Assembly: GCA_016194975.1 (NCBI GenBank)
Contig: JACQAM010000003.1
Span: forward strand, 248,001-312,000
Length of the DNA: 64,000 nt
Direction of reading: 5' to 3'
Source: Bacteroidota bacterium
GTDB lineage: Bacteria > Bacteroidota > Bacteroidia > Palsa-965
In this document: positions 63,111 to 64,000 of the stretch, one piece after another
Position numbering within the stretch: position 1 is the first letter of the stretch
Layout: each line of letters begins with the position of its first letter
Position numbers and translations under genes: made by a program
Notes under the pieces: model-generated
Told to the model about the DNA's origin: nothing
Databases searched by the model: none
What the model saw: the letters and a program-made list of their open reading frames with translations, nothing else

Positions 63111-64000
63111 CTAAGTCAGTTCACCGCGCAGATCTGTTACGAGTTGCTTTTTTACGCGTGAAATATTTTTTTCATTGGCCAATACCGACATGAGTTTTGT
63201 AAGCGCTGCTTCCGTTGTCATATCTGCTCCACCAATAACTCCTGCTTTAGCAAGGCCCGAACTGGTTTCGTAACGCCCCTGCTCTACTCGTCCTGCATCA
63301 CACTGCGTAATGTTGAGAATGATCAATCCTTTCTTCACCGCTTTTTCAAGCGCCTGCAAAAACCATTTTTCTGTATTCGTATTTCCTGAACCGAAAGTCT
63401 CGAGCACGAGCGCACGAAGATCTTTTATGTGCAGCATAGCTTCCACTGCTTCCCGTGAAATACCAGGAAACATTTTCAAGATAGCAACATGTTCATCCAG
63501 TTTTGTATTCACGCTTAATTTTCCTTTCGGTTTTGAAGCAATGAATGCTTTGTTGTATTTGAGATGAACGCCTGCTTCAGCGAGCGCGGGATAATTGGGC
63601 GATTGAAAAGCACGGAATTGTTCTGCACTGAATTTTCTCGTTCGGTTGCCGCGGTACAATGAGAATTCAAAATAAATGCACACTTCCGGAACAACAGGTT
63701 TATCGTTACGATAATCGGATGCAATTTCTATTGCAGTAATCAGGTTTTCTTTTCCATCGGTGCGGTTCGTTCCTATTGGTAATTGCGAACCGGTAAGAAT
63801 AACCGGCTTGCCGAGATTTTCAAACATGAAACTCAGGGCTGACGCGGTATAGCCCATCGTATCCGTTCCATGCAATATCACAAAGCCATCATAATTTTTA
63901 TATTTTTTTTCGACGATCTCTGCGAGTTCTTTCCACACGCGCGGGTGCATGTCGGAAGAATCGATCGGTTTCCTGAATGAATGCGTATCAATCTTCACAT
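63111..64000 (-). CDS. ansA: Type I L-asparaginase, 5' end outside window
   Basis: Cytosolic asparaginase hydrolysing L-asparagine to aspartate and ammonia. The visible 296 codons lack only the N-terminal ~45 residues (including the first catalytic Thr in the TGGTIGM loop), which lie beyond the window; the ATG at 63998 is an internal methionine, not the start. Motifs match E. coli AnsA closely: PIDSSDMHPRVWKELAEIV, GFVILHGTDTMGYTASALSF (second catalytic Thr region), KPVILTGSQLPIG, RTDGKENLITA, SLYRGNRTRKFSA, LNITQCDAGRV, GVIGGADMTTEAALTKL and the end LRGELT. The TAG stop lies in the target duplication of the adjacent mobile element. Confidence 0.95.
   Translation of the reverse strand, partial: VKIDTHSFRKPIDSSDMHPRVWKELAEIVEKKYKNYDGFVILHGTDTMGYTASALSFMFENLGKPVILTGSQLPIGTNRTDGKENLITAIEIASDYRNDKPVVPEVCIYFEFSLYRGNRTRKFSAEQFRAFQSPNYPALAEAGVHLKYNKAFIASKPKGKLSVNTKLDEHVAILKMFPGISREAVEAMLHIKDLRALVLETFGSGNTNTEKWFLQALEKAVKKGLIILNITQCDAGRVEQGRYETSSGLAKAGVIGGADMTTEAALTKLMSVLANEKNISRVKKQLVTDLRGELT

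Overview
The window looks like a chromosomal segment of a Bacteroidota bacterium, probably near the Flavobacteriales or a related environmental lineage. The evidence is: many type IX secretion (T9SS) substrates of both sorting classes (type A, xxPNP..G; type B, gliding-associated CHU_C); PorP/SprF and PorE-like proteins; TonB-dependent receptors with carboxypeptidase-regulatory plugs; TAnnTTTG promoter boxes; no evident Shine-Dalgarno use; and a tmRNA whose tag reads GESNYALAA. Nothing points to a phage, plasmid or CRISPR locus.

Layout. 1-8.3 kb: an ammonium transporter (cut by the window edge) behind a porin, ribulose-phosphate 3-epimerase (rpe), an LTA-synthase-like sulfatase-fold enzyme, an unassigned HExxH protein, a saccharopine/alanine-dehydrogenase-like gene split by one in-frame TAA, and the tmRNA gene (ssrA). 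8.3-19 kb: a four-gene leftward cluster of giant secreted proteins (SprB-repeat type B adhesin, second type B protein, PorP/SprF, Gly-rich type A protein). 19.3-30.9 kb: lipoprotein, M2 dipeptidase, outer-membrane receptor, PKD protein, TMTC-like glycosyltransferase with TPRs, Kelch-like protein, deoxyhypusine-synthase-like enzyme. 31-37.4 kb: three rightward surface genes (lamin-tail protein, TonB-dependent receptor, endonuclease I). 37.8-46.4 kb: two M23/LysM peptidases, a WG-repeat protein, small membrane proteins, a CoA-pyrophosphatase-type Nudix enzyme, tRNA-Gly, and small periplasmic and lipoproteins. 46.4-51.5 kb: a PlsC-like acyltransferase diverging from an unassigned three-gene rightward operon. 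51.5-58.5 kb: a leftward operon type B adhesin > PorP/SprF > PorE-like OmpA protein > small outer-membrane protein. 58.6-64 kb: hypothetical protein, SBBP-repeat type A protein, small membrane protein, kdsB, tRNA-Ser, type I asparaginase (cut by the edge).

Functionally the window is dominated by cell-surface biology. Nine proteins carry T9SS C-terminal signals: six type A and three type B. Each of the two PorP/SprF genes lies beside type B substrates, which suggests dedicated export or anchoring partners; one module also holds its own PorE-like periplasmic anchor. Housekeeping genes are scattered between these blocks.

The intergenic DNA is the least expected part. It holds several short non-coding elements with terminal inverted repeats. 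Two near-identical 123-bp copies lie 34 kb apart, one with a clean CTAA target duplication. A 128-bp element has a perfect 8-bp target duplication. A 110-bp hairpin element and several palindromes are also present, one of them inside a coding sequence. These look like MITE or REP-type elements mobilised in trans; no transposase gene is visible here.
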